A stretch of 64,000 bases of DNA, taken from NCBI RefSeq assembly GCF_022378335.1, contig NZ_JAIQCI010000020.1:1-64000 (forward strand). The letters run 5' to 3'. This document shows positions 54,524 through 63,824 of the stretch, one piece after another (position 1 is the first letter of the stretch; every line of letters starts with the position of its first letter). The stretch comes from Croceicoccus hydrothermalis (GTDB lineage Bacteria; Pseudomonadota; Alphaproteobacteria; Sphingomonadales; Sphingomonadaceae). Below the pieces are notes generated by a model. That model ran no database searches and was not told the DNA's origin. It saw nothing but the letters and a program-made list of their open reading frames with translations. Made by a program: the position numbers and the translations under genes.

Positions 54524-55789
54524 TTATGATCGCGCGCGCTCCCGGCTCAGCGCGAGAGCAATGATGCTGATCAATGCGGCCCCTGCGATATAGAGCCCGA
54601 CGAAACCAAGCCCACCGATTTCGGCGAGCGCCTGCGCCGCGACCGGGGCCACCGCTCCGCCAAGGATACCGCCCACGTTGAAGGTCAGCGACGCACCGCT
54701 GTAACGGACGCGCGCCGGGAACAGTTCGGGGAGATAGGCGCCGAGTGGGCCATACAAAAACCCCATGCACAACAGCGCCAGCGACAGGAACAGCCATATC
54801 AGGAACAGCGAACCCCCGCCGAACAGCGGCCCCATCAACAGCCCGACGACGATCGCGCCCATGCATCCGGCAATGAGCACGCGGCGCGGCGAGGACCGGT
54901 CCGCCGCAACCCCCGCGAGCACGATGCCGAGCGCCATGAAAACGATCGCGCCAAGCTGCACCATCAAAAATTCGGACCGGCCATAGCCGAGCGTCGTGGT
55001 CCCGTATCCCAGCGCGAAGGCGGTCGAGAGGTAGAATACCGCAAAGCAGGCCACGACCGAGAACGTGCCCGCAAGCGTCGCGGGAAGGTGGGAGCGCAAA
55101 AGATCGGCCATCGGCGCCTTGGCCGGGGGCGCCTCCTCCATCGCGGCGGCAAAGGCCGGGGTCTCCGTCAGCTTGAGCCGCACCCACAGGCCCAGCACGA
55201 CCAGCACCGCACTCAGCAAAAACGGCACGCGCCAGCCCCATTCGACGAATTGCGCATCGCTCAACGTGGAGCCGAGCAACAGAAAGAAACCATTGGCAAG
55301 GATGAAGCCGATCGGCGCGCCCAGTTGCGGGAACATGCCGAACCGTGCCTTGTAACCCGGCGGCGCGTTTTCCACGGCCAGCAGGGCCGCGCCGCCCCAT
55401 TCCCCGCCAAGGCCGAACCCCTGCCCGAAACGCAGGATGCACAGCAGGAACGGCGCCAGCCATCCCGCCATTTCATAGGTGGGGAGAAACGCGATCAACA
55501 AGGTGGACCCGCCCATGAGCATGAGCGAGGCGACCAGCGTCGATTTGCGTCCGATCCGGTCGCCAAAATGACCGAACACCGCCGCGCCCACCGGCCGCGC
55601 GACAAAGGCGACGCCAAGGCTGGCATAGGCGGCGAGCAATTGGGCCGACGGCGATTCCGCCGGAAAGAACAGCGGCCCGAAGACCAGCGCGGCGGCGGTC
55701 GCATAGACATAGAAATCGTAGAATTCGACCGCGGTGCCGACCATGCTCGCCAGCAATACCCGCCCGTGACCCCGAAACCCTTGCAACAT
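54524..55789 (-). CDS. MFS metabolite:proton symporter (MHS family)
   Basis: The 421-residue protein has twelve predicted membrane segments and the MHS-family signatures: TAVEFYDFYVYATAAALVF in segment 1, the GHFGDRIGRKSTL loop after segment 2, RFGQGFGLGGEWGGAALLAVE in segment 4-5, and the long AAMEEAPPAKAP central loop. Members transport citrate, proline/betaine, shikimate or alpha-ketoglutarate; the substrate here cannot be read. It stands apart from its neighbours, with a 114-base gap to the GAF gene and divergence from cobO. Confidence 0.9.
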   Translation of the reverse strand: MLQGFRGHGRVLLASMVGTAVEFYDFYVYATAAALVFGPLFFPAESPSAQLLAAYASLGVAFVARPVGAAVFGHFGDRIGRKSTLVASLMLMGGSTLLIAFLPTYEMAGWLAPFLLCILRFGQGFGLGGEWGGAALLAVENAPPGYKARFGMFPQLGAPIGFILANGFFLLLGSTLSDAQFVEWGWRVPFLLSAVLVVLGLWVRLKLTETPAFAAAMEEAPPAKAPMADLLRSHLPATLAGTFSVVACFAVFYLSTAFALGYGTTTLGYGRSEFLMVQLGAIVFMALGIVLAGVAADRSSPRRVLIAGCMGAIVVGLLMGPLFGGGSLFLIWLFLSLALLCMGFLYGPLGAYLPELFPARVRYSGASLTFNVGGILGGAVAPVAAQALAEIGGLGFVGLYIAGAALISIIALALSRERARS

Positions 55790-55943
55790 CCGCTGTCTCC
55801 CTCGCGCGCCGCTATAGGCGAGGGGCGGCGGCGTTGCCTAGACGGCTTGTGGCACCGTGTATGGCAGACAATGGCGGTGTGTTGCGCCCCGCGCGATTGC
55901 TGCTAGCCATGGCGGAAAGATCATCACGAACTGGAACGCCATC

Positions 55944-56549
55944 ATGACCGACGAAACCTCCGAACAGCACAAGGCCCGCATGCGAGAGATGCAGAAATCA
56001 CAGGCCAGGCGCCAGCGCGAGCTGACCGATCCGGAACGGGGGCTGGTGCTGGTGCATACCGGCGATGGGAAGGGGAAATCGAGCTCGGCCTTTGGCGTGA
56101 TGGCGCGCGCGCTCGGCTGGGACAAGAAGATCGCGGTCGTCCAGTTCATCAAGGGCAAATGGAAGACCGGCGAGAAGAATTTCTTCGCCCGCTTTCCCGA
56201 TGCCATCGACTGGCACGTCATGGGCGAAGGCTTCACCTGGGACACGCAGGACCGCGCACGCGATATCGAGGCGGCGGAAAAGGCGCTCGCGACCGCGGCC
56301 GGGCTGATCGCGTCGGGGAAATACGATCTCGTCGTGCTGGACGAAATCCATATTGCCTTGCGCTACGATTATTTGCGTGTGGATGCGGTGATCGCCGCGC
56401 TGGAGTCCAGGGGCGATACGGCGGTGATCCTGACCGGGCGGGACGCGCCGCAAGCTTTGATGGACTATGCCGATACGGTGACGGAAATGACGGAGGTGAA
56501 GCACGCCTATCACGGCGGGATCCGTGCGCAGCAAGGCATCGATTTCTGA
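55944..56549 (+). CDS. cobO: corrinoid adenosyltransferase (CobA/CobO/BtuR)
   Basis: This enzyme transfers the adenosyl group of ATP to the cobalt of cob(I)alamin or its precursors. The 201-residue product has the CobO P-loop HTGDGKGKSSSAFG near residue 38, VVQFIKGKW, and VLDEIHIALRYDYL. The start at 55944 (MTDETSEQHKARM) matches family N-termini; the longer upstream frame was rejected. It opens the cobalamin cluster but lies upstream of the riboswitch, so it is not itself under that element. Confidence 0.94.
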   Translation: MTDETSEQHKARMREMQKSQARRQRELTDPERGLVLVHTGDGKGKSSSAFGVMARALGWDKKIAVVQFIKGKWKTGEKNFFARFPDAIDWHVMGEGFTWDTQDRARDIEAAEKALATAAGLIASGKYDLVVLDEIHIALRYDYLRVDAVIAALESRGDTAVILTGRDAPQALMDYADTVTEMTEVKHAYHGGIRAQQGIDF

Positions 56550-56589
56550 ACCTTCCGGGATTGACAAGCCGAGCGCGCTTTCGCAATGG

Positions 56590-56785
56590 CTGCGCGCAGA
56601 CGGTGCTGCGCATGCGAAAACATGTGGAAGCTAAGAGGGAAGCCGGTGCGATGCCGGCGCTGTGCCCGCAACTGTAGGCCGGGAGCCTCGAACCACCATG
56701 TCACTGGCAATGCCTTTTGCAAGGCACGCCGGGAAGACGGTTCGAAGGTGTTGATCGGTGAGCCAGGAAACCTGCCGTCGCGTCG
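56590..56785 (+). promoter_or_regulatory. cobalamin riboswitch
   Basis: Within the 408-base leader before the TonB receptor are the conserved parts of the class I/II cobalamin aptamer: AAGAGGGAAGCCGGTGCGAT, GCCGGCGCTGTGCCCGCAAC, TGTAGGCCGGGAGCC and the B12 box AGCCAGGAAACCTGCC (56761-56776). Outer boundaries are approximate. About 170 bases remain between the aptamer and the receptor start for an expression platform. It should lower expression of the receptor and following genes when adenosylcobalamin is plentiful. Confidence 0.93.
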
Positions 56786-56957
56786 TTCGTCCGGGGCCGG
56801 GTCCAGCCCACAGGGACAGGAAAGTTTCTTTCCGAAGTAGCGACAGCCTGGCCGGTTTCCGGTGCCGCAGGTCGATGACCTGTCGGCAGGCCTTTGTTGT
56901 CGAACGAACCGCGCGGGCATCGGGGCCCTCGCGCGGGTATTGCTTTGGACGTTTCAC

Positions 56958-58889
56958 ATGACTTTTGATATCCGTCTTCTGGCCGCCGCATCGGTGTCCG
57001 CGCTTATCGCCGCGAATGCCGCCTCTGCGCAGATCGCCGCCCCGCCACCCATCGACCTGCCGCGCGGCGATGCGATTGCGCAGGACACCATCGTCGTCAC
57101 CGCCAACCGCACCGAACGCGCAATCAGCCAGGTGGGCCAATCGGTCACCGTCGTCGCCGAATCCGAAATCATCGCCCGCCAACCCAGCGACGCACTCGAC
57201 ATCCTGCGCACCGTGCCGGGGGTGACCTTCACCCGCAATGGCGGCATCGGCACCAATGCCGGCGTTTCGATCCGCGGCGCGGACAGCGACCAGACCGTCG
57301 TTCTGATCGACGGGGTGAAGCTCAACGATCCGGCCTCGACCGGCGGCGGGTTCAATTTCGGACCGCTGATTATGGGCAATATCGCGCGGGTGGAAGTTGT
57401 GCGCGGATCGCAATCGGTGCTTTACGGAAGCCAGGCGATCGGCGGCGTGGTCAATCTCATCACCCGTGCGCCGGGTGACGAACCGGCCATGTTCGCAAGC
57501 GCACAGTACGGATCGCGCGATACGGCCGAGCTGATCGGCAATGTGTCGGGCAGGGTCGGGCCGGTGGCCGCCAGCCTTGGCGCCAGCTATCTGCGCACCG
57601 ACGGCATCTCGGCCTTCAGCGAGGCGCGGGGCGGACGCGAGAAGGACGAATTTGAAAGCATTGGTGTGAACGGCAAGCTGGACATTGCGCTTGCCACCAA
57701 TCTCTCGCTCGACCTTCGGGGCTTCTATGCCGATAGCGACGTCGGCATCGACGGTTTTCCGGCGCCGCTCTATGCGTTTGCCGACACGCCGGAAGTTTCG
57801 CATCGGGAGGATTTCGTCGGCTATGCCGGGGTTAATGTCGCGTTCCTCGACGGGCGGTTCCGCAATCGGCTGGGTTTTGCCTATACCAATATCGACCGCC
57901 GCAATGTCGATCCCAGCCTTGACGGCGAAACCGAAACCTTTGCCGCCAATGGCGAAAACCGGCGTTTTGAGTATCAGGGTATCGTCGATGCGGCCGATTT
58001 TGCCGAGCTGGTGTTCGGGGCGGAGCGCGAGGAATCCGAATATGACAGCGCGCCCAACACCGCCGATGTCGCGATCAACAGCGCCTATGGCCAGGTGAAC
58101 CTGACGCCGCTCGGCGGATTGTCGCTCACCGGCGGGGTGCGCCGCGACGATCACGAAACCTTCGGCGGGGCGACGACCTTCGCGGCGAGCGGGGCCTATT
58201 CGCCGAATGCGGGCGCCACGGTCCTTCGCGCAAGCTATGGCGAGGGTTTCAAGGCGCCCTCGCTGTTTCAGCTTTACAGCGAATACGGCAATGGCGCGCT
58301 GCTGCCGGAACGGGCGGAAAGCTGGGACGTGGGGCTCACGCACAGCTTCCTCGGCAATCGCGCGGAGGTCGGCGTGACCTATTTCGAGCGTTCCTCCACG
58401 AACCTCATCGCCTTTGTCTCCTGTTTCGACAATCCCGCGCCCATCTGTTCCGATCGTCCCTCCGGCACCTATGACAATATTGCGCGGGCGAGCGCCGATG
58501 GCTGGGAATTCGGGGTGGCGCTGCGACCGGTGGACGGTTTCGACGTCGCACTCAATTACAGCATCGCGGACGCCTTCGACGACATGACCGGCAACCGGCT
58601 CGCCCGCCGCGCACGGGACAAGGCAAGCCTCGTCCTCGATTACCGGACGCGCGGCGGCATCGGGTTCGGTGCGACCGTGCTCATGGTGGGGGACAGTTTC
58701 GATAACGCCACGAACACGCGAAGCCTCGACGGCTATGTCGTGAGCGACTTGCGCGCAAGCTACGCGCTCACCGACAGGGTGGAGCTGTTCGGCCGGATCG
58801 AAAACCTGTTCGACGCCGAATATGAAACGGTATTCCGCTATGGACAGCCGGGCCGCATGGCGTTCGGCGGTTTGCGCTACCGGATGTAG
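56958..58889 (+). CDS. btuB: BtuB-like cobalamin TonB-dependent receptor
   Basis: The 643-residue product has a signal peptide ending ANAASA, the TonB-box/plug start AQDTIVVTANRTERAIS, plug signatures RTVPGVTF and VSIRGADSDQTVVLIDGVK, VEVVRGSQSVLYGSQAIGG, and a barrel ending GGLRYRM. Size and plug are typical of BtuB, and the riboswitch directly upstream strongly supports cobalamin uptake. Its stop lies five bases before cobQ, so import and late synthesis share one transcript. Confidence 0.92.
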   Translation: MTFDIRLLAAASVSALIAANAASAQIAAPPPIDLPRGDAIAQDTIVVTANRTERAISQVGQSVTVVAESEIIARQPSDALDILRTVPGVTFTRNGGIGTNAGVSIRGADSDQTVVLIDGVKLNDPASTGGGFNFGPLIMGNIARVEVVRGSQSVLYGSQAIGGVVNLITRAPGDEPAMFASAQYGSRDTAELIGNVSGRVGPVAASLGASYLRTDGISAFSEARGGREKDEFESIGVNGKLDIALATNLSLDLRGFYADSDVGIDGFPAPLYAFADTPEVSHREDFVGYAGVNVAFLDGRFRNRLGFAYTNIDRRNVDPSLDGETETFAANGENRRFEYQGIVDAADFAELVFGAEREESEYDSAPNTADVAINSAYGQVNLTPLGGLSLTGGVRRDDHETFGGATTFAASGAYSPNAGATVLRASYGEGFKAPSLFQLYSEYGNGALLPERAESWDVGLTHSFLGNRAEVGVTYFERSSTNLIAFVSCFDNPAPICSDRPSGTYDNIARASADGWEFGVALRPVDGFDVALNYSIADAFDDMTGNRLARRARDKASLVLDYRTRGGIGFGATVLMVGDSFDNATNTRSLDGYVVSDLRASYALTDRVELFGRIENLFDAEYETVFRYGQPGRMAFGGLRYRM

Positions 58890-58894
58890 TCGCC

Positions 58895-60355
58895 ATGGCC
58901 GGCCGCGCGATCATGCTTCAGGGCACAGGGTCCGACGTGGGCAAATCGGTGCTCGTCGCCGGTCTGTGCCGGATCGCGCGGCGGCGCGGCATTCCGGTCG
59001 CCCCGTTCAAGCCGCAGAACATGTCGAACAATGCCGCGGCCTGTGCGCAACGGGGCGAGATCGGCCGCGCGCAGGCGTTGCAGGCGCGTGCCGCCGGTAT
59101 CGCGCCGACGACCGACATGAACCCGGTCCTCCTCAAGCCCGAGGGGGACCGGCGCGCGCAGCTCGTCGTCAATGGCGCCGTCGTCGAAAGCGCGGAGGCG
59201 GCGGGATACATGGCCCGGCGCGGCAGCCTGTTGCCCGATGTGCTGGCCGCTTTCGAACGGCTGCGCGCACGTCACGGCCTCATCATCGTGGAGGGGGCGG
59301 GCAGCCCGGCGGAGGTGAATCTGCGGCGGGGCGACATCGCCAACATGGGCTTTGCCCGCGCCGCCGACGTACCGGTCATCCTTGTCGGCGACATCGACCG
59401 GGGCGGTGTGATCGCCTCGCTCGTCGGTACGAAGGCGGTCATCGATGCCGGCGATGCGGCGATGATCGCGGGCTTTGCCATCAACCGGTTTCGCGGCGAT
59501 CCCGCATTGTTCGACGATGGCGTGCGGTTCATCGAGGATCGCTGCGGCTGGCGCTGTTTCGGGGTGGTCCCGTGGCTGCGATCGGCGCGCGCGCTCCCGG
59601 CGGAGGATGCGGTGGTGCTCGACCATGCGGCCGCGGGACGGGACGGGATCGTGATCGCGGTGCCCATGCTGTCGCGGATCAGCAATTTCGACGATCTCGA
59701 CCCGCTGCGCGCCGAGGCCGATGTCGATGTCCGCTTCATCCCGCCCGGACGCCCCATCCCGAGGGAAGCCGACGCCATCATCCTTGCGGGTACCAAATCG
59801 ACGCTGACCGACATCGCCATGATGCGGGCGGAGGGGTGGGACCACGACATTCTCGCCGCATACCGGACAGGGGCGCATATCGTCGGTCTGTGCGGCGGGT
59901 TTCAGATGCTGGGCACGCGCGTCACTGACCCGGACGGGCGCGACGGCACGGGGGGCACGGCAGATGCGCTCGGCCTGCTCGCGATGGAGACGGCGATGTC
60001 GGGCGCAAAGATCGTGCGCCCCGTCAGCGGCCGCACCACCGCGCATGGGGATGCGCTCACCGGGTACGAGATTCATACCGGCCGATCGAGCGGGCCCGCG
60101 CTGTCAAACCCGTTCTGCGTTCTGAACGACGGAACGCAGGACGGAGCCTTCGCGGCGGAGGGGCGCATCATCGGCACCTATCTCCACGGCGTGTTCGCAA
60201 GCGATGCGTTCCGTGCGCGATGGCTTTCGGGAATGCGCGAAGGACGCGTAAGCGCGCTCGATTACGAGGCGGGCGTGGACCGGGCGCTCGACATGCTCGC
60301 CGACGGGCTGGAGGCGGCGCTCGACATCGATGCGCTCTTCGCACTGGCCCGGTGA
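58895..60355 (+). CDS. cobQ: cobyric acid synthase
   Basis: CobQ amidates four side chains of adenosylcobyrinic acid diamide with glutamine as donor. The 486-residue product has an N-terminal dethiobiotin-synthetase-like ATPase domain (MLQGTGSDVGKSVLVAGLCR, PFKPQNMSNNA) and a C-terminal class I glutamine amidotransferase-like domain (GLCGGFQMLG with the nucleophile Cys, and YLHGVF with the His). It starts five bases after btuB and its stop overlaps the cbiB start by one base. Confidence 0.95.
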   Translation: MAGRAIMLQGTGSDVGKSVLVAGLCRIARRRGIPVAPFKPQNMSNNAAACAQRGEIGRAQALQARAAGIAPTTDMNPVLLKPEGDRRAQLVVNGAVVESAEAAGYMARRGSLLPDVLAAFERLRARHGLIIVEGAGSPAEVNLRRGDIANMGFARAADVPVILVGDIDRGGVIASLVGTKAVIDAGDAAMIAGFAINRFRGDPALFDDGVRFIEDRCGWRCFGVVPWLRSARALPAEDAVVLDHAAAGRDGIVIAVPMLSRISNFDDLDPLRAEADVDVRFIPPGRPIPREADAIILAGTKSTLTDIAMMRAEGWDHDILAAYRTGAHIVGLCGGFQMLGTRVTDPDGRDGTGGTADALGLLAMETAMSGAKIVRPVSGRTTAHGDALTGYEIHTGRSSGPALSNPFCVLNDGTQDGAFAAEGRIIGTYLHGVFASDAFRARWLSGMREGRVSALDYEAGVDRALDMLADGLEAALDIDALFALAR

Positions 60356-61311
60356 TGATGGTCGCGGCCAATGCGGCGGTCATGCTTGCGGCATTAACGC
60401 TGGAATGCGCGGTCGGCTGGCCCGATGCGCTCGACCGGCGGATCGGTCATCCGGTGCGCTGGTTCGGGTGGATCGTGATGCTGGTGGAGCCTGTTGCCAA
60501 TGCGCCGGGGCCGCCGCGCGCCGTGCGGATCGCGGCGGGCGGGGTTTGTGCCGTCGTGCTGATCCTGCTGGCCGGCGCTGTGGGCGCGGCGGTCGCGCGC
60601 ATCGTTCCGGCCGGTGTTGCGGGCTTTGCCATGTCCGCGGTCATCGCGGCGAGCCTGCTGGCCCCGCGGTCGTTGCACGATCATGCCGCGGCGGTCGGCA
60701 CCGCGTGGCGGGAAGGGGGGCTCGATCCGGCGCGGGTCGCACTGTCGCATATCGTGGGACGCAATACGAAGACGCTGGACGAGGCGGGGATCGCCCGGGC
60801 CGCCATCGAAAGCCTGGCCGAAAACACCTCGGACGGGGTGACGGCGCCGCTATTCTGGGGGGCGCTGTTCGGGCTTCCGGGGCTGTTCGCGTACAAGACG
60901 ATCAATACGCTCGATTCCATGATCGGCCACCGCAGCATGCGTTACGAGGCATTCGGAAAGATCGCGGCCCGGATCGACGATATGGCCAACCTGATCCCGG
61001 CGCGGCTTACAGGGGCGATTTTCGCTTTCTGCGCCGGATCAGGCCGCGCGTTTGCGACAATGCGGCGGGACGCCTCGCGCCACCGTTCGCCCAATGCCGG
61101 ATGGCCCGAAAGTGCGATGGCCGGTGCGCTGAATATTCGATTGTCCGGGCCACGCGAATATGATGGGGCGATGCGGGACGAGCCGTGGTTGAACGCCGGT
61201 GCGCGCGATCCGGCGGTGGGCGATATCTGGCGCGCGCTTGCGCTCTATCGCCGGGCCGTGGGCGCGATGGCGGGCATCCTCGGCATCATCGCCGGTGCCG
61301 CGATCGTATAG
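60355..61311 (+). CDS. cbiB: adenosylcobinamide-phosphate synthase
   Basis: CbiB (CobD in the aerobic nomenclature) attaches the aminopropanol arm to cobyric acid in the membrane. The 318-residue product has several hydrophobic segments and the family motifs HPVRWFGW, SHIVGRNTKTLDEAGIARAA, ESLAENTSDGVTAPLFW and YKTINTLDSMIGHRS. The ATG at 60355 overlaps the cobQ stop (TGATG). No further cobalamin genes follow in the window, so the remaining steps must be encoded elsewhere or bypassed by salvage. Confidence 0.94.
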   Translation: MMVAANAAVMLAALTLECAVGWPDALDRRIGHPVRWFGWIVMLVEPVANAPGPPRAVRIAAGGVCAVVLILLAGAVGAAVARIVPAGVAGFAMSAVIAASLLAPRSLHDHAAAVGTAWREGGLDPARVALSHIVGRNTKTLDEAGIARAAIESLAENTSDGVTAPLFWGALFGLPGLFAYKTINTLDSMIGHRSMRYEAFGKIAARIDDMANLIPARLTGAIFAFCAGSGRAFATMRRDASRHRSPNAGWPESAMAGALNIRLSGPREYDGAMRDEPWLNAGARDPAVGDIWRALALYRRAVGAMAGILGIIAGAAIV

Positions 61312-61333
61312 GAGGGCATTGCGCCGCCCGCGA

Positions 61334-62266
61334 TCATCCCGCCGCCAGCATCGCCAGATAACCCGCATAGGCGAGAAGGAACATCGCCGCACACCAGCGC
61401 GGCAAGCCCCTCTGCCATAGGATCAGCATGGTCAGCACCGCCGCCGACGCCCCCATCGCCAACAGGTCGAACGGCCATAGCTCGCCCGGCAAAGCATCGC
61501 CCGAAAGCGCCATGGTCGTGCCGCCGATGAACAATGTGTTGTAGAGATTGGACCCGGTCACACTGCCCAGCGCAACTTCGGATTCGCCTTTGCGCGCGGC
61601 GGCAATGCTCGCCACGAGTTCGGGAAGCGACGTGCCGACCGCCACGATGGTAAGCCCGATCAATGTCTCGCTCATCCCCGCCAGCCGCGCCAGATCGGTT
61701 GCCCCACCGACCAGTATCCTGCCCCCGAAGATCAACAGCGCGAGCCCGACCGCCGCCCCGGACAGCGGGCGGAACCAGCCGGGCGGCGGCGTATCCGGCG
61801 CGATATCGTGCGCGGGCGGCGTGCGCTCTGCCTTGAAGCAATAGGCGATATAGACAAGCAAAAGCCCGATCATCGCAAGGCCGAGCGCCACGCCGGAAAA
61901 GCCCGTCACCGCCACGCCGCACAGCAGCAGCGCGGCGAGAAGCCCCACCACCGGATCGCGCATCCGCCCCGCCGCCGCCACGCGGATCGGCGCGACCAGC
62001 GATGCCCCGCCGAGCACCAGCAGCGTGTTCGCGATGTTGGAGCCGACGATGTTCCCCCACGCGATCGCCGGCGCGCCCGCGCGAACCGCCTCGACACTGG
62101 CGACCAGTTCGGGGGCGGAGGTTCCGAACCCCACCACCACCAGCCCGATGAACAGCGGCGCAACCCGCGCCTTTGCCGCAAGCTTTACCGCGCCCGACAC
62201 GAGCAATTCGCCCCCGCCGATGAGCAACACGAGGCCCAGCACGATCGCAAGCCCCGCCGATGTCAT
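61334..62266 (-). CDS. calcium/sodium antiporter of the CaCA family (YrbG type)
   Basis: The 310-residue membrane protein has the two inverted alpha repeats of cation/calcium exchangers: VGFGTSAPELVASVEA with GNIVGSNIANTL, and AVGTSLPELVASIAAA with GSVTGSNLYNTLF. The acidic residues of both repeats are present, with about ten hydrophobic segments in total. It would exchange Ca2+ or a similar cation for Na+ or H+. It converges with cbiB across a 22-base gap and lies 24 bases downstream of the ATPase gene, so the two may be co-transcribed. Confidence 0.93.
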   Translation of the reverse strand: MTSAGLAIVLGLVLLIGGGELLVSGAVKLAAKARVAPLFIGLVVVGFGTSAPELVASVEAVRAGAPAIAWGNIVGSNIANTLLVLGGASLVAPIRVAAAGRMRDPVVGLLAALLLCGVAVTGFSGVALGLAMIGLLLVYIAYCFKAERTPPAHDIAPDTPPPGWFRPLSGAAVGLALLIFGGRILVGGATDLARLAGMSETLIGLTIVAVGTSLPELVASIAAARKGESEVALGSVTGSNLYNTLFIGGTTMALSGDALPGELWPFDLLAMGASAAVLTMLILWQRGLPRWCAAMFLLAYAGYLAMLAAG

Positions 62267-62290
62267 GAACGACGCCCCGCCATGTCCGTT

Positions 62291-63742
62291 TCAGACCGCC
62301 GCCGTCGTGAGGCCAAGCCGCGGCACGGTGACCGTCCGCCGCCCCGAAAAATCGGTGCGGATCACGAGAAGTTCCATACGCTCGAAATTGTCGAGCAGGC
62401 GGCGGATGCGGCCCGCACTGCTCGTGCCGTAAATGCGGGCGAGCGTATCGTCGTCGGGGCAGGGCGCCTCGTCCTGCGCCGCGCGCGCGATGGCGAGGAA
62501 CGGGGCCAGCATGTCGTCTGGCACGCTCTGCGACAACGCGACGAGCGCGGCGTGATCGTCGTTGTCCGTGTCGATGCCGGCCTGGGCCATAGCGAACCGG
62601 CGGTTGAATTGCGTCATGTCGAGCCCGTGAAGCGGCGCCCGGCGGGCGCGGCATCGCAGGGTGAAATCCTGGAACAGGGCGGCGGATGTCTGAAACGCAC
62701 TGTCGGGCTCGGCCGCCATTTCGCGCAGCACTTCGGCGATGATCGGGGCGGCGTCGGGCGTATCGTCGGCCTGATCCCCGGTCGTATCCGGCGCGGGCGC
62801 ATCCTGTATCGCGATCCGTTCCATCAGCGCGTCGGCCTGCTCGCCCGGGCTGGGACGGGGCGGGGCGGGGGGCGGCGGTTCGGTCGTTTCCGGCGCGGCA
62901 TGGAGCAATGCCTCCATCTCCTCCGCCGATGCGGTGGGAAGCGGCAAGAGGCCGGGCGCCGCACCGCGCGTGCCGGTCCGCACGCTTCCGATACGGACCG
63001 ATACGGGGCGCCGGGAAATCGCCGGACCAAGGCCCAGGAACATGCCGCGGTCGAGATCGCGGATCTGTTCCGCCTGCCGCCGTTCCATGCCGAGCAGGTC
63101 GGCAGCGCGCACCATGTCGATATCGAGAAAGGTCCGCCCCATCAGGAAATTCGACGCCTCCGCCGCGACATTCTTGGCAAGTTTCGCCAGCCGCTGCGTC
63201 GCGATGACGCCGGCGAGGCCGCGCTTGCGCCCCCGGCACATCAGGTTGGTCATCGCCGAAAGCGAGAGGCGGCGGGCCTCGTCGCTGACGTCGCCGCCCT
63301 GTGCCGGTGCGAACATCTGCGCCTCGTCCACGACGACGAGCGCGGGGTACCATTCCTCCCGCGGGGCATCGAACAGGGCATTGAGGAACATCGCGGCGCA
63401 GCGCATCTGCGCCTCCACCTCAAGCCCGTCGAGCGCGAGCACGACCGAGGCGCGATGGCGCCGGATACGCGCGGCCAGTTGCACGATCTCGGTATCGCCG
63501 TAATCCGCGCCGTCGATCACCACATGGCCGAACGGTTCGGCCAGCGTCACGAAATCACCCTCCGGATCGATCACGACCTGCTGCACCAGCCCGGCGCTTT
63601 CCTCCAGCAGGCGGCGCAGGAGATGCGATTTGCCCGATCCCGAATTGCCCTGCACCAGCAGACGCGTGGCCAGCAATTCCTCGATATCGATGGGAACGCT
63701 GGTGTCGCGATTGTCGCTGCCGATGATGATCGAATTGCTCAC
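62291..63742 (-). CDS. HerA/DUF87-like P-loop ATPase
   Basis: The 483-residue protein starts at a GTG and has Walker A QGNSGSGKSHLLRRLLEE, Walker B VVVDEAQMFAP, an Arg/sensor region RGRKRGLAGVIATQRLAKL, and a Pro-rich acidic middle (about 290-335), followed by a C-terminal helical domain of unknown role. The core resembles HerA/FtsK-like ATPases annotated as ATP-binding proteins in sphingomonads, but no NurA-type nuclease is adjacent. No DNA substrate or partner can be assigned. Confidence 0.82.
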   Translation of the reverse strand: MSNSIIIGSDNRDTSVPIDIEELLATRLLVQGNSGSGKSHLLRRLLEESAGLVQQVVIDPEGDFVTLAEPFGHVVIDGADYGDTEIVQLAARIRRHRASVVLALDGLEVEAQMRCAAMFLNALFDAPREEWYPALVVVDEAQMFAPAQGGDVSDEARRLSLSAMTNLMCRGRKRGLAGVIATQRLAKLAKNVAAEASNFLMGRTFLDIDMVRAADLLGMERRQAEQIRDLDRGMFLGLGPAISRRPVSVRIGSVRTGTRGAAPGLLPLPTASAEEMEALLHAAPETTEPPPPAPPRPSPGEQADALMERIAIQDAPAPDTTGDQADDTPDAAPIIAEVLREMAAEPDSAFQTSAALFQDFTLRCRARRAPLHGLDMTQFNRRFAMAQAGIDTDNDDHAALVALSQSVPDDMLAPFLAIARAAQDEAPCPDDDTLARIYGTSSAGRIRRLLDNFERMELLVIRTDFSGRRTVTVPRLGLTTAAV

Positions 63743-63824
63743 GTATCAGGCAATAGCGGGCCGCGCGCCGCAGCCAAAGCCATCGCGCGCCGCTATCCCC
63801 AGCCTATCTCGGCCCGAAGGCGGA

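Noticed and set aside
61245..63353. Open frame of 702 codons on the minus strand
   Set aside because: It spans parts of two well-supported genes (antiporter and ATPase) in another frame and is dominated by Arg/Gly/Ala.
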